Source of the DNA: Allobosea sp.
Lineage (GTDB): Bacteria > Pseudomonadota > Alphaproteobacteria > Rhizobiales > Kaistiaceae
Assembly: GCA_017307955.1 (NCBI GenBank)
Contig: JAFKFV010000009.1
Coordinates: 1-64,000 of the forward strand
Direction: 5' to 3'
Length of the DNA: 64,000 bases
Shown: positions 7,617 to 16,743 of the stretch, piece by piece
Layout: each line of letters begins with the position of its first letter
Numbering within the stretch: position 1 is the stretch's first letter
Translations under genes and position numbers: made by a program
Notes under the pieces: model-generated
Seen by the model: only the letters and a program-made list of their open reading frames with translations
Database searches by the model: none
What the model was told of the DNA's origin: nothing

Positions 7617-8057
7617 TCAAGCCCGTGCAATGCCCTGGCCGGGTTGGCCGGGGCCTGCCGTTCCCACGATCCGGATGAACGCCGCAACGCCGACTGCCAC
7701 CGCGCCGAAAATCGAGAATGCGATCCGCCATGCGTCCGACGGCATGAGGTGTTTCGCGATGCCATGCGTCGCGTGGTAGCCAGCAACGGCCGCCGGGGCG
7801 ACGAAGACGAGCGCGATCGCGAGCTTCGCCCAGAGCGGGCGCACGGTTCGGAGCAGAAGCTGGCCAATGCCGAAGGTGAACCCGGCCGCAAGCGCACCGC
7901 CGATGATGGCGCCAAACCAGCCAGCGCCCGAGTTGAACGCCCACATACCGGTCGTCACGCCGACGAAGAACGGAAGGGCGAAGACGGCGAGCGTGAACAG
8001 CAACCAGCAGAGGAAGCCGATTGCGATCATGCAGAGGAGGATGCCGAGAATGATCAT
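7617..8057 (-). CDS. Small membrane protein, four predicted transmembrane segments
   Basis: A 146-residue hydrophobic protein. Segments are at about residues 2-31 (ILGILLCMIAIGFLCWLLFTL...), 46-66, 77-95 and 108-128. There are few charged residues outside loops; the C-terminus is Gly/Pro-rich (GTAGPGQPGQGIARA). The start at 8057 has GGAG at 8 bases. I do not recognise the family; similar hydrophobic proteins occur in this part of Rhizobiales ICEs next to DUF736. A role in membrane or entry exclusion is only a guess. Confidence 0.65.
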   Translation of the reverse strand: MIILGILLCMIAIGFLCWLLFTLAVFALPFFVGVTTGMWAFNSGAGWFGAIIGGALAAGFTFGIGQLLLRTVRPLWAKLAIALVFVAPAAVAGYHATHGIAKHLMPSDAWRIAFSIFGAVAVGVAAFIRIVGTAGPGQPGQGIARA

Positions 8058-8190
8058 CGTGGTGACTCCGATAGGATAGCTCTAGCGGTCGCGCCTTCCA
8101 CCACCACCGCGGCGCAGTGCAGAGCATAGCAAATGATGGGCGCCTGCGGGAGCGAAAACCGTGGAGGTCTTCGCGTCCGCGGACGTGATC

Positions 8191-8211
8191 TTCGCCTCGT
8201 TATGAGGCGAA
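8191..8211 (-). terminator. Hairpin overlapping the stop codon of the 55-residue gene
   Basis: TTCGCCTC (8191-8198) and GAGGCGAA (8204-8211) form a perfect 8-bp stem with a 5-base loop that contains the TAA stop. A second palindrome, CGTCCGCGGACG (8174-8185), follows immediately. Together they look like a transcription end or an mRNA processing site. No T tract. Confidence 0.45.
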
Positions 8212-8367
8212 GGGGTCGATTTCGCTAACGATGGCGGTGTCGTCGCCGTCGTACTCGGTCGCGGGCACCACGGAGAGCGTTCCGTCGCCGGCCCGGAAGA
8301 TGACGATGGCGACCATCAGGGTGGCGGCGAGGCTGAAGGCGAAGGCGTGTGCGTCGGGGAAGGACAT
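8200..8367 (-). CDS. Small single-pass membrane protein (55 residues)
   Basis: MSFPDAHAFAFSLAATLMVA begins a protein with one hydrophobic segment (residues about 8-26, FAFSLAATLMVAIVIF) followed by an acidic tail (ATEYDGDDTAIVSEIDPF). The start at 8367 is supported by AGGAG 8 bases upstream. It is 142 bases downstream of the larger membrane protein gene in chromosomal order and on the same strand. Family unknown; small size and good ribosome site make it a probable but unproven gene. Confidence 0.55.
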   Translation of the reverse strand: MSFPDAHAFAFSLAATLMVAIVIFRAGDGTLSVVPATEYDGDDTAIVSEIDPFAS

Positions 8368-8707
8368 CGATCCGGCTCCTGTTGGGGCGGAGGACCATCC
8401 CCCGCTGACAGGCGCCCGATGTGTTCGGCCGATGGCCGCAATCACCGCGCTGGCAAAGCCATCGCGGCGGCACGCTATGCGTAGTCCGACCCCTTGCGGG
8501 TTGATGGCGTCAGGCCATCGGCTGGACCAAGGATCAGCGCAGATAGGCGGGGGTGGGCATCAGATCCCAAAGGCTGAAGCCGGTTGCCCTTTGCGGCAAG
8601 CAGCAGCCAGAGCCCTCACCGCCCGCCTGATGTGATTGACCATGCTCTTGCTAGGCCGATAGGAACAAATCGGATAACGGGAATCGCGGGCGAGGCAAAC
8701 ACACGCA
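8368..8707. other. Divergent intergenic region between the 55-residue gene and the PIN-like gene
   Basis: 340 bases without a supported gene. It must hold promoters for both directions. A small hairpin GATGGC-GTCAG-GCCATC is at 8503-8519. TTGACC at 8637-8642 is a possible -35 element for the rightward gene, but no clear -10 stands out. Confidence 0.35.
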
Positions 8708-9547
8708 ATGAATCGGAAGATCGTCGATAGCAACGCGATGCAGACGGAGATGCTGCGTTCGTATCTTGCCGCATCCCATAACAATTACGCGGTGCTAAAC
8801 GACTATGCGTCGATGGAAGCGTACAAGGGGAATACACTGACATCGATCTATCGCTCGATGGAGATCGCCAGCGAATTTCCCAGACAGATGATCGTCCTCA
8901 AGCCGACAGGCCGGATATGTGCCCTGCTTGGGCGCAATCAGGGTTTACAGCGCAGGATGATCGACGAGCGGCAGACGCGCGAGTTTCCGACGTTCTGCAA
9001 GCGGCTCCAGGCTGCGCGCGACGGCGATACCTATTTTCAGGCGCAGTTGCTTGAAAGCGGCCGCGTCGCCACTTGGCAGATGGATCGCATTCTTGAGAGC
9101 GCACCAATCCTGCCGGGCGCGATGAAGGAGCTTCGGAAGACCTTCAATCCCGACGAGTTAAAGGCGATCCGGCTGGATGAGCCGTTTCCTCAATCCCTCA
9201 TTGAGAAGTCGATGAAATTCATCATCGACCTGACATTCTACACCTTCCCCAACCACCCGAGCCCGCCGGCGCGCATCCGGTCGCTTGATGAGCTTCAGAA
9301 CACTTTCCTGTTCCGACACTCGGTCTCGACGTTTGTGTGGTCGCTCGATTGGATCGCGCGCGGCGGCGCCGATGGTGTGCGGCCGGACAGAATGCGCAAC
9401 GATGTGGTCGATGTGATCTTCGCGACCTATGCGACCTTCTTCGACGGGTTGATTTCAAATGACGAGAAAGCACAGCGGATCTATCGCGCAGCGCAATTCA
9501 TTCTGTCGATGCTGACCGGTGCAAAGGCGGCGCGGCTTCCCAGATAG
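8708..9547 (+). CDS. Predicted PIN-like domain protein, cargo gene (possible RNase effector)
   Basis: A 279-residue protein transcribed against the element backbone. I do not recognise a named family, but the layout of acidic residues is PIN-like: D7 in KIVDSNAMQ at the end of the first strand, E37 in NDYASMEAYKG in the helix after it, and a C-terminal acidic cluster D232, D235, D246 and N251-D252 in VIFATYATFFDGLISNDEKA, where PIN nucleases have their last catalytic acids before the final strand. Between them is a helical insert of about 150 residues. There is no antitoxin-sized gene beside it. Codon use is less GC-biased than in the backbone genes. A PIN-fold effector of a defence or toxin system is the best guess; a structure prediction would decide it. 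Confidence 0.6.
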   Translation: MNRKIVDSNAMQTEMLRSYLAASHNNYAVLNDYASMEAYKGNTLTSIYRSMEIASEFPRQMIVLKPTGRICALLGRNQGLQRRMIDERQTREFPTFCKRLQAARDGDTYFQAQLLESGRVATWQMDRILESAPILPGAMKELRKTFNPDELKAIRLDEPFPQSLIEKSMKFIIDLTFYTFPNHPSPPARIRSLDELQNTFLFRHSVSTFVWSLDWIARGGADGVRPDRMRNDVVDVIFATYATFFDGLISNDEKAQRIYRAAQFILSMLTGAKAARLPR

Positions 9548-9668
9548 CGACAGTGGCGCTCACGCGCCACAAACTCCGGAGAAGAGCACCGAGCTTTTTG
9601 TGATTGTGCGCAAACGATCCCCGTCGCCCATGGTCAGGCTGACTGGACTTTGCGCGTCCCCGTGGCGC

Positions 9669-10592
9669 TTACGCGCCGCCGAATTTCCAGACCGGGATGC
9701 CAAGCTTCTTGGCCTTGTCGGCAAGGTTGTCGTTGATGCCCGTGCCGGGGAAGTGCATCACGCCCTTCGGCACGATGTCGAGCATCTCGTCGTTACGTTT
9801 GAAGGGGGCGGCCCGACCATGTTTGGTCCAGTCGGGTGCGAAGCCGATCTGCGGGACGTTGCGGTTTTTCGCCCAGAGCGATGCGATCTTTTCGGCACCT
9901 TTCGGCGACTTGCCGTGGATCAGCACCATAGCGGGGTGCTTCTCGTGGACCTGATCGAGCTTGGCCCAGATCAGCCGGTGATCGTCGAAATCCGGTCCGC
10001 CGGTGACAACGATCTTCGGGCCAGGTGGAAGGAGGATTTCCTGCTCGGCCCGTTTCTTGGCCATGAGGAAGTCGCGGCTGTCGATCATGGCCGAGGTCAG
10101 GTTGCGATGGTTGACCTTTGAGCCGGTGCGAGGGAGCCACGGTTTGCCGATCTGGCGCTCGTAGTGTTCGGCGGCCTGGTCGCGCATCAGCTCGAAGGCG
10201 TTCTGGCGTTCGATGAGCGTCATGCCCTCGGCGATCTGGCGCTCGAGTTCGACCGACTTCACCTCGCTACCGTCCTGTTGCCGCTGCGAGCGCTTCTGCG
10301 CCTGTTCGTTGTCGTCGAGTTCGCGGGCGATCCGCTCGGTGGCGCGGTGGAAGATGTTGGCGGTCGACCAGAGGAGATCGTCGAGGTCGGGTTCGAGGCG
10401 AGTGTCCTCCAGGGTCGAGATCAGGGCGTCGAAGATGTCCGCGATTGCGCCTGCGACCTGATTACCGTCTGGCAGGAGCCGCTGGTCGGGCTCGTCGGCG
10501 AAGGGACGGTAGCCGTGAAGCTGCAATTCGTTGAGGACGTGGTCGGTGGGTGACGATTCGTGGAGGGGTTCGTAGTCGTTGTGCTCGCTCAT
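9669..10592 (-). CDS. DUF2493 (SLOG-type, YspA-like) domain protein
   Basis: A 307-residue protein. The N-terminal 190 residues are helical and acidic (SSPTDHVLNELQLHGYRPFADEPD...IFDALISTLEDTRLEPDLDDLLW). The C-terminal 100 residues are the DUF2493 domain: KIVVTGGPDFDDHRLIWAKLD, AMVLIHGKSPKGAEKIASLWA and GIPVWKFGG, a Rossmann-like SLOG fold that in relatives is predicted to bind a nucleotide-derived ligand. The start at 10592 has AGGAG 7 bases upstream. In Rhizobiales ICEs it always accompanies the Toprim primase and strawberry-notch genes. Substrate unknown. Confidence 0.85.
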   Translation of the reverse strand: MSEHNDYEPLHESSPTDHVLNELQLHGYRPFADEPDQRLLPDGNQVAGAIADIFDALISTLEDTRLEPDLDDLLWSTANIFHRATERIARELDDNEQAQKRSQRQQDGSEVKSVELERQIAEGMTLIERQNAFELMRDQAAEHYERQIGKPWLPRTGSKVNHRNLTSAMIDSRDFLMAKKRAEQEILLPPGPKIVVTGGPDFDDHRLIWAKLDQVHEKHPAMVLIHGKSPKGAEKIASLWAKNRNVPQIGFAPDWTKHGRAAPFKRNDEMLDIVPKGVMHFPGTGINDNLADKAKKLGIPVWKFGGA

Positions 10593-10905
10593 GGGATGCT
10601 CCTTTGGCTGGACCGCGACCGTCGCGGCCTTCATGGCGACGGAGCCCATGGGCGGAGCGGACCTGCACCCGGCGTCAAGCGCCGGGCCGGAGCGAACGCG
10701 GAGGATGCCGGAGGCCGGCTATTTTGTTTCGCGATGGAAAGGCGCGGCACGCGCCGCCGGAAAATAGTCGGCCGCAGGCATTGCCTGTCCGAACCGCACG
10801 TGGGCCGATCGCCCTCTCGAAGGCCGAGGCGCGGTCCTCTCCAAAGGATTGAGCATCCATGCGTGCATGATGGCGGCCGAGTGCCGCCACCGTTCAGCCC
10901 GTGAT
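10593..10905. other. Structured non-coding region between DUF2493 and primase genes
   Basis: 313 bases without a gene, but with several inverted repeats: CCGCGA-CCG-TCGCGG (10613-10627), CCCGGCG-TCAAG-CGCCGGG (10668-10686), and a long one with arms 10713-10725 (GGCCGGCTATTTT) and 10761-10773 (AAAATAGTCGGCC), complementary at 12 of 13 positions and enclosing a nested hairpin GGCGCG-GCA-CGCGCC at 10741-10755. They lie in the 5' leader of the DUF2493 gene and could be regulatory RNA or a DNA-level site. Confidence 0.5.
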
Positions 10906-11946
10906 CTACGCCGCCAGCAGCATGAACCGGGCGACGTCCTGCGGTGCGAGCTGCACCCGGATCTGCGCCATCAGTGCGTCACGACCGAATGTGCGGAGAT
11001 CCTCGTTGAAGTCCCCGAGCACTGGGGACAGGGCAATCGCCTCGATCCCGACCGCGTTCGCCCGTTCGATCAGTGTGTTTCGTGCACCATCCCCGGCACG
11101 ATCGTTGTCACGCACGATATAGAGCCGGCGCAGCGCGACGTGGAATTGGATGGCCGCGAGGTGAGCCGCGGAGAGAGCTGCCGCCGCCGACATGCCGGGC
11201 ATGACCTCACGGGCGGAGAGCACGCTTTCGATGCCTTCGCCTGCCGCCAACACCTCGCCAGAGAGCCCGAAGCGGACCGCGTGCCCGAGAAGGTCGCCCA
11301 TCGCCTTGCGCTGGATGCCGATCGGCGCCTTGCCGGAGCCGTCCGGAGCGAGCCAGGTCCGGTGCGCGCCGGTGATCCTGTCGGAGAGATCGGTGACGAC
11401 ACCGATCATTGCCGGCCACATCTCGGTCGGGCTGTGCTCATCGGGTCGATAGTAGCAGCGGGGGTGGAAACGCAGGTCTCCGCATCCGTGCAAAGCCGTA
11501 ATGCCGCGTCCGCGCAAATACGCTTCTACGAGCGTGCCGCCGATCGGCTGACACATGGCGGCCAGCCGGCGTGCTGCCTCGGCCGACCCCGATGGTGCTG
11601 GCGTGCGAGCGTGCTGTCCCGGCTGGGATGCGGGATCTGGAAGCGGCAGGCTAAGGAACTGTCGGGCCTCCTCAGTGACGTCGGCAAAGTCGATAAGCCC
11701 AAGCGATTCGCGGATCACGTCGAGCAGATCGCCATGCTCGCCCGTCGCGGCGTCGCACCATTTGCCGGCAGGGCCTTTGGCGCTGTCCTTCAGGCGGACG
11801 AACATGGATCGGCCGGGCGCATTGCGGACATCGCCGACCTGCCAATAGTTGCCCTGTCGGCGGCCAGCGCCGAGATAGCGTTTGCACACCGCCTCGGCCT
11901 GCCGGCCGAGACGAGATGCGAGATCGGACGCGTCGCGACGGGCCAT
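10906..11946 (-). CDS. Toprim-domain DNA primase-like protein (DUF7146 + Toprim_3)
   Basis: A 346-residue protein. The N-terminal half (residues about 1-100) has the primase-associated pattern YWQVGDVRNAPGRSMFVRL, GKWCDAATGEHGDLLDVI. The C-terminal half is a Toprim domain: the catalytic Glu is in AAGEGIESVLSA, and the acidic pair is in LYIVRDNDRAGDGA (DxD). The ATG at 11946 overlaps the helicase stop by one base (TGATG), with a GTG in frame directly before it, so translation is coupled to the helicase gene. Conjugative elements use such primases to start complementary-strand synthesis in the recipient or to prime replication of the circle. Confidence 0.85.
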   Translation of the reverse strand: MARRDASDLASRLGRQAEAVCKRYLGAGRRQGNYWQVGDVRNAPGRSMFVRLKDSAKGPAGKWCDAATGEHGDLLDVIRESLGLIDFADVTEEARQFLSLPLPDPASQPGQHARTPAPSGSAEAARRLAAMCQPIGGTLVEAYLRGRGITALHGCGDLRFHPRCYYRPDEHSPTEMWPAMIGVVTDLSDRITGAHRTWLAPDGSGKAPIGIQRKAMGDLLGHAVRFGLSGEVLAAGEGIESVLSAREVMPGMSAAAALSAAHLAAIQFHVALRRLYIVRDNDRAGDGARNTLIERANAVGIEAIALSPVLGDFNEDLRTFGRDALMAQIRVQLAPQDVARFMLLAA

Positions 11947-14900
11947 CACGCGGCCTCCCGCTCACTGACGCGGGCCACCGGATAGGTGTCGAGCAGCTTG
12001 CCGAGCACCGCCGGTCCGCTGGTGTCGATCGGCACGAAGAACCGCAGCGACCAGGAGATGATCTCGGTGAACAGGCCATAGGCGCGAAGGCGGTCGCGCA
12101 TGCCCTCGGTGAAACCCGACAGCTCGATCCGGTTCGCGCCCATGACACGCACGCGGCGAAGCTGAAGTCCCTCGGCCAGGTCGAGGATCGTCCGCCCGTC
12201 GACGAGTGCCGTGTAGGCAGCGCCACCGGACAGATCGACCGTGCCGGTTGACGCGGCATTTGCGGCCCAGGCGGGAGAGACGCGACGGCCGATGATGCGC
12301 TCGCCATCGTCGGTTTGAAGCCGATAGACGCGGGTCGACTCATTCGGCAGGCGCTTCCAAACCGGAAGGAGCAGACCTGCGACGATATGGATCGTGCTTT
12401 CGCTGAAGGCGGGCACGTCGCCGAGTTCGCGAGACCAGGCCGCCGCGAAGGCATTCCGGTCGGCCTCCTGCCAATGGCTTTCCGCCATTGACTTCAACGA
12501 AGCATGGTGGTGCTCCATCGGCCGGATTAGCCGCACGCGGCGCTCGATCTCACCATCGTCGAGCATCAGCGCCGGCGCCAGAACCTGCACGGCAGCGCGA
12601 CCCGAGCGCTCGTTCACCAGCAGCTTCGCGCCGCGATCATCGAGCCAGCCGAGCGCGTCGTCGAGCGACAGCGGACGGTTGCACTCGCGCTGGGTGATGG
12701 TGAGCAAGCGCGTTTCCGCGCCCGACGCGGGATGCGTGTAGATGACGCTGCGATCGGTGACGACGAAGCTCTCCGCCGTCAGCGTCTCCAGCCCGACGTC
12801 GTAGACGCCGCTGGCGATCGCGCCCGCCACCTTGGCATCAAGCAGTTGCTCGAACGCCGTGAAGAGGATGCCCTGCAGCTCGATGGTGAGGGCGAGCAGC
12901 CTGTTCAGGAAGGTGGTGATCGGCGGCAGCTCGTCCTTGATGCCGTTGTCGTCCACCAGCTTCAGGCCGGTCGAGGACTCGAAGCGGTGAAGCGAGCAGC
13001 CCTCGATCTTGCCGCGCACGATCAGGAGATAGAGCTGACGCAGCGCGTCGCGGGCATAGCTGGATTCCAGATTGTCCTCGGGCCGGAACAGGCCCTGGCC
13101 GCCGGTCTGACGCTGCCCGCGCGTGATGGCGCCGAGCGTGTCGAGACGTCGGGCGATCATGCTGAGGAAGCGCTTCTCCGCCTTCACGTCGGTCGCGATC
13201 GGGCGGAACAGCGGCGGCTGCGCCTGGTTCGTCCGGTTGGTGCGGCCGAGGCCCTGAATAGCGGCATCGGCCTTCCAGCCCGGTTCGAGGAGGTAATGCA
13301 CACGGAGCCGCTGGTTCTTCGCCGACAGCTCTGCGTGGTAGCTGCGGCCAGTGCCGCCGGCATCGCTGAAGACGAGAACGCGCTTCAGGTCACCCATGAA
13401 GGCGGCCGTCTCGGCGAGATTCGCCGACGGGGCGCGGTTCTCAACGGCCAGGCGGTCGCCCGTCGCGCCGGCACCCGGCTTGCGGACGATCCGCCGCGAG
13501 CGGCCCGTCACCTCGGCCACCATGTCGGTGCCGAAGCGCTGCACGATCTGATCGAGAGCACCAGGCACCGGAGGCAGGGACGCGAGACGCTCGATCAGCT
13601 CGTCGCGGCGGGCAACGGCTTCACGGCTCTCGACAGGCTGACCATCGCGATAGACTGGCCGCGACGACAGATTGCCCTCGCCATCGGTAAACGGCTCGTA
13701 GAGCTGCACTGGGAAGGAGTGGGCGAGATAGTCGAGAACATATTCGCGCGGCGTAATGTCGACGCGAACGTCACCCCATTCCTCGGTCGGAATCTCGGCA
13801 AGCCGCCGTTCCATCAGGGCTTCACCGGTCGATACGATTTGCACGACAGCGGCGTGCCCGGCCTCCAGATCGTGCTCGATCGAGCGGACCAGAGTTGGCG
13901 TTTTCATCGAGGTCAGTAGATGCCCGAAAAAGCGCTGCTTCGCCGATTCGAATGCCGAGCGGGCGGCGGACTTCGCCTGCCGGTTCAACGTCCCGGTCGA
14001 GCCGGTGATGTTGGCGGCTTCCATCGCGACGTCGAGGTGATTGTGGATGATGGCGAAGGCGCCGGCATAGGCATCGTAGATGTGGCGCTGCTCATCCGTC
14101 AGCGCGTGCTCGACAAGCTCGTATTCCACGCCGTCGTAGGAGAGCGAGCGGGCGGTGTAGAGCCCGAGCGACCGCAGGTCGCGGGCCAGCACCTCCATTG
14201 CCGCGACGCCGCCATCCTCGATGGCCTCGACGAATTCGGCGCGGGTGGCGAAGGGGAAATCCTCGCCGCCCCAGAGACCGAGGCGCTGGGCATAGGCGAG
14301 ATTGTGAACGGTGGTCGCGCCGGTGGCGGAGACATAGACGACGCGGGCGTTCGGAAGGGCGTGCTGAAGCCGAAGGCCGGCGCGACCTTGTTGCGAAGCG
14401 GAGACATCGCCCCGTTCTCCCTTTCCTCCTGCCGCATTGGCCATGGCATGGCTCTCGTCGAAAATGATCACTCCGTCGAAGTCGGAGCCCAACCATTCGA
14501 CGATCTGCCGGACGCGCGAAAGCTTGCTCCCACGGTCGTCGGAGCGCAGCGTGGCGTAGGTTGCAAATAGGACGCCTTCCGGCAGCGTGATGGGCTTGCC
14601 CTGCGGGAAGCGGGACAGCGGCGTGACCAGCAGACGCTCCATGCCGAGCGCAGACCAGTCGCGCTGCGCATCCTCGATCAGCTTATCGGACTTCGAGATC
14701 CAGACCGCCTTACGGCGGCCCTGGAGCCAGTTGTCGAGGATGATGCCGGCCGATTGGCGGCCTTTGCCGGCGCCGGTGCCGTCGCCGAGCATGAAACCGC
14801 GACGGAAGCGAACCCTGCCAACGGCATCAGCGGGCGCGGCCTTTACGAGATCGAAAGTCTCATCGACCGTCCATGATCCGGCAAGATAGTCGCTGTGCGC

Positions 14901-16265
14901 CTCGCCGGCATAGATCACCGTCTCGAGCTGGGCGTCCGACAGCAGGTCGCAGATGTCGGCAGGGAGCATGGGCCGATAGCTCGGCTTCGGCGGTGCGACG
15001 CTCGCCATGGCGGCGGACTGCACGAGCTTGGTCGGGTGCGCCTTGGAGCCGGGAATACGGATCGACTGCAATCCGTATTCCTCGTAGATCGCGTCGGTCA
15101 GGTGCGCGCCATCGGCGGGCATCCAATCGATCGTGCTGTAGGGAAGTTCGGCACCCTCGGGGTCGATCACGGGCGCGGGTCGAACGGCGGCCGAGCGCGC
15201 TAGATACCCGCGCACCGTTTTCGGGGCCGCGATCGCCGGGATCGTCGGCGGGGTGGGCAGCGTGACCGGGAGACGCGGCGGAACGCTCCGCGCGATCCAG
15301 TCGAGCAGCGTCGCGACGTCGGGCGCCATGCCTGTCGATGCCGGCAGCGCGGACGGATCGGCGGCGGGCACCTTGTCGATGACGGTGAGGCGCGTCGGAA
15401 ACGTGGTGCCATGCTTGGTATAAACCGAGCCGGCGATCGCAGCGCTAAAGATGACGGTGCCGCGTTCCTGCAGGCGTACGAAGGCATCACGCCAATCCGG
15501 CAGGTCCGGCCCAACATTGGCACCGGTAATCGCCACGAGCCGGCCGCCAGACGCGAGCCGGTTCAGGGCCGAGGCGATATGGCGGAAGCCGGCGTCGGCG
15601 ACACGGCCCGCGACATTGGCCATGGCCGAGAACGGCGGGTTCATGAGCACGACGGAGGGGATGGCGGCAGGGTCGAGATAGTCGTCGATTTGCGCCGCGT
15701 CGAAGCGCGTGACCGCAAGGGCCGGAAAGAGGGATGTGAGGAGATCGGCGCGGGCCTCCGCGAGTTCGTTGAGGATCAGCGAACCGCCAGCCGTAGACGC
15801 CAGGATGGCGAGCAGGCCGGTTCCGGCGGAGGGTTCGAGCACCACATCATCCGGCGAGATGGCCGCAGCCGTCACCACAGCCAGGCCGAGCGGCACTGGC
15901 GTAGAGTATTGCTGGAGCGCCTGGCTCTCTTCCGAACGACGTGTGTGGGTCGGCAGGAGCCCCGCGACTTTCGACAGGGTGGAAAGCCGTGCTACTGGAG
16001 ATGCGGACTTACAGAAAAGCGCCCGTCCGTATTTGCGTAAGAACAGGACAGTGGCGACCTCACAGGACTCGTAGGCGGCCTTCCAATCCCATGCGCCGGC
16101 AGAATCGGAGGCGCAGAATGCGGCCTCCATCGCAGTGCGCAGGAGTGGCGCTTCGATGCGCTCGCCGCGTTCGAGATGGGCAAGCAGGCGCTGGGCGGCC
16201 GACAGGATGGCGGGCGCGTAGGCGACGGGCGCGGCCGGGACGGCCACGGGCAACAAGACGGTCAT
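11946..16265 (-). CDS. Methyltransferase - strawberry-notch helicase fusion (DarB-like anti-restriction candidate)
   Basis: A 1439-residue multidomain protein. Residues about 130-300 form an N6-adenine-type methyltransferase: motif I VLEPSAGTGLLAI (143-155) and the catalytic NPPF (209-212). About residues 420-1090 form a superfamily 2 helicase of the strawberry-notch type: Walker A variant GTGAGKGRQSAG near 500, Walker B DESHAMANA near 600, YVSATGATT near 640, and motif VI IQGLGRTNRTNQ near 1000. The last 350 residues hold the strawberry-notch C-terminal region and a tail. In phage P1 a protein of this architecture, DarB, protects DNA from type I restriction; a similar role for the ICE on entry into a recipient is inferred. 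It is the first gene of a coupled pair with the primase. Confidence 0.85.
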   Translation of the reverse strand: MTVLLPVAVPAAPVAYAPAILSAAQRLLAHLERGERIEAPLLRTAMEAAFCASDSAGAWDWKAAYESCEVATVLFLRKYGRALFCKSASPVARLSTLSKVAGLLPTHTRRSEESQALQQYSTPVPLGLAVVTAAAISPDDVVLEPSAGTGLLAILASTAGGSLILNELAEARADLLTSLFPALAVTRFDAAQIDDYLDPAAIPSVVLMNPPFSAMANVAGRVADAGFRHIASALNRLASGGRLVAITGANVGPDLPDWRDAFVRLQERGTVIFSAAIAGSVYTKHGTTFPTRLTVIDKVPAADPSALPASTGMAPDVATLLDWIARSVPPRLPVTLPTPPTIPAIAAPKTVRGYLARSAAVRPAPVIDPEGAELPYSTIDWMPADGAHLTDAIYEEYGLQSIRIPGSKAHPTKLVQSAAMASVAPPKPSYRPMLPADICDLLSDAQLETVIYAGEAHSDYLAGSWTVDETFDLVKAAPADAVGRVRFRRGFMLGDGTGAGKGRQSAGIILDNWLQGRRKAVWISKSDKLIEDAQRDWSALGMERLLVTPLSRFPQGKPITLPEGVLFATYATLRSDDRGSKLSRVRQIVEWLGSDFDGVIIFDESHAMANAAGGKGERGDVSASQQGRAGLRLQHALPNARVVYVSATGATTVHNLAYAQRLGLWGGEDFPFATRAEFVEAIEDGGVAAMEVLARDLRSLGLYTARSLSYDGVEYELVEHALTDEQRHIYDAYAGAFAIIHNHLDVAMEAANITGSTGTLNRQAKSAARSAFESAKQRFFGHLLTSMKTPTLVRSIEHDLEAGHAAVVQIVSTGEALMERRLAEIPTEEWGDVRVDITPREYVLDYLAHSFPVQLYEPFTDGEGNLSSRPVYRDGQPVESREAVARRDELIERLASLPPVPGALDQIVQRFGTDMVAEVTGRSRRIVRKPGAGATGDRLAVENRAPSANLAETAAFMGDLKRVLVFSDAGGTGRSYHAELSAKNQRLRVHYLLEPGWKADAAIQGLGRTNRTNQAQPPLFRPIATDVKAEKRFLSMIARRLDTLGAITRGQRQTGGQGLFRPEDNLESSYARDALRQLYLLIVRGKIEGCSLHRFESSTGLKLVDDNGIKDELPPITTFLNRLLALTIELQGILFTAFEQLLDAKVAGAIASGVYDVGLETLTAESFVVTDRSVIYTHPASGAETRLLTITQRECNRPLSLDDALGWLDDRGAKLLVNERSGRAAVQVLAPALMLDDGEIERRVRLIRPMEHHHASLKSMAESHWQEADRNAFAAAWSRELGDVPAFSESTIHIVAGLLLPVWKRLPNESTRVYRLQTDDGERIIGRRVSPAWAANAASTGTVDLSGGAAYTALVDGRTILDLAEGLQLRRVRVMGANRIELSGFTEGMRDRLRAYGLFTEIISWSLRFFVPIDTSGPAVLGKLLDTYPVARVSEREAA

Positions 16266-16275
16266 CAGGGGATCC

Positions 16276-16320
16276 TCGAGAGAACCGGAACGGACAAGCC
16301 CGACCGGCGCTCTCTCTCGA
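16276..16320 (-). promoter_or_regulatory. GA-rich leader hairpin of the methyltransferase-helicase gene
   Basis: TCGAGAGA (16276-16283) and TCTCTCGA (16313-16320) are perfectly complementary arms of 8 bp that end 11 bases before the start codon. In the mRNA the 3' arm runs straight into GAGG, the ribosome site, so pairing could hide it. The CGAGAGAGAG core and the GCGCC next to it resemble the leaders at 19646-19690 and 21014-21058, though this copy is more diverged. Confidence 0.5.
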
Positions 16321-16475
16321 ACCACCCGGACTCATCCTGTCCCGGCGGACCTCTCCCTCCAAAATGCTCCGCCGCGCAGAAATTCTAGCAATCTGTTGGA
16401 CATGAACAGTTTGCGACAATCGCGCAGCGGCAGCAGGAACACTACAATAACTCAGCGATTCGAGGAGATGTGAGA

Positions 16476-16709
16476 ATGGTATCTGTTATTTGGGCGCCAG
16501 CAGAAAAACCGACGGAGCGGCATGTTGTTGTTTACGCACACCGCGACGGAATGCCGGCTGCGGACAAGGGTTATTTCTTTCTCAGTGACGAGAGCGACTG
16601 GGGTGGAGCTGGGCCATTTGACATGAGATTGGATGAGGTCATTGAACGCGCGAAGCAAAAGGCTTCAGACCATGGCCTGCAAAAGGTCGTCGTGGTTCGC
16701 AAACCCTAA
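16476..16709 (+). CDS. Small protein of unknown function (77 residues)
   Basis: The ATG at 16476 has GAGGAG 8 bases upstream, a strong site. The product begins MVSVIWAPAEKPTERHVVV and has alternating hydrophobic strands (HVVVYAHRD, KGYFFLSDE) followed by a helix, MRLDEVIERAKQKASDHG, and a final strand KVVVVRKP: a small alpha/beta fold. It is followed 34 bases later by the SEC-C gene on the same strand, so they are likely co-transcribed. No family recognised. Confidence 0.6.
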   Translation: MVSVIWAPAEKPTERHVVVYAHRDGMPAADKGYFFLSDESDWGGAGPFDMRLDEVIERAKQKASDHGLQKVVVVRKP

Positions 16710-16743
16710 TGAGTATTCGCGACCGTCTGATAGGACAGCTTGT

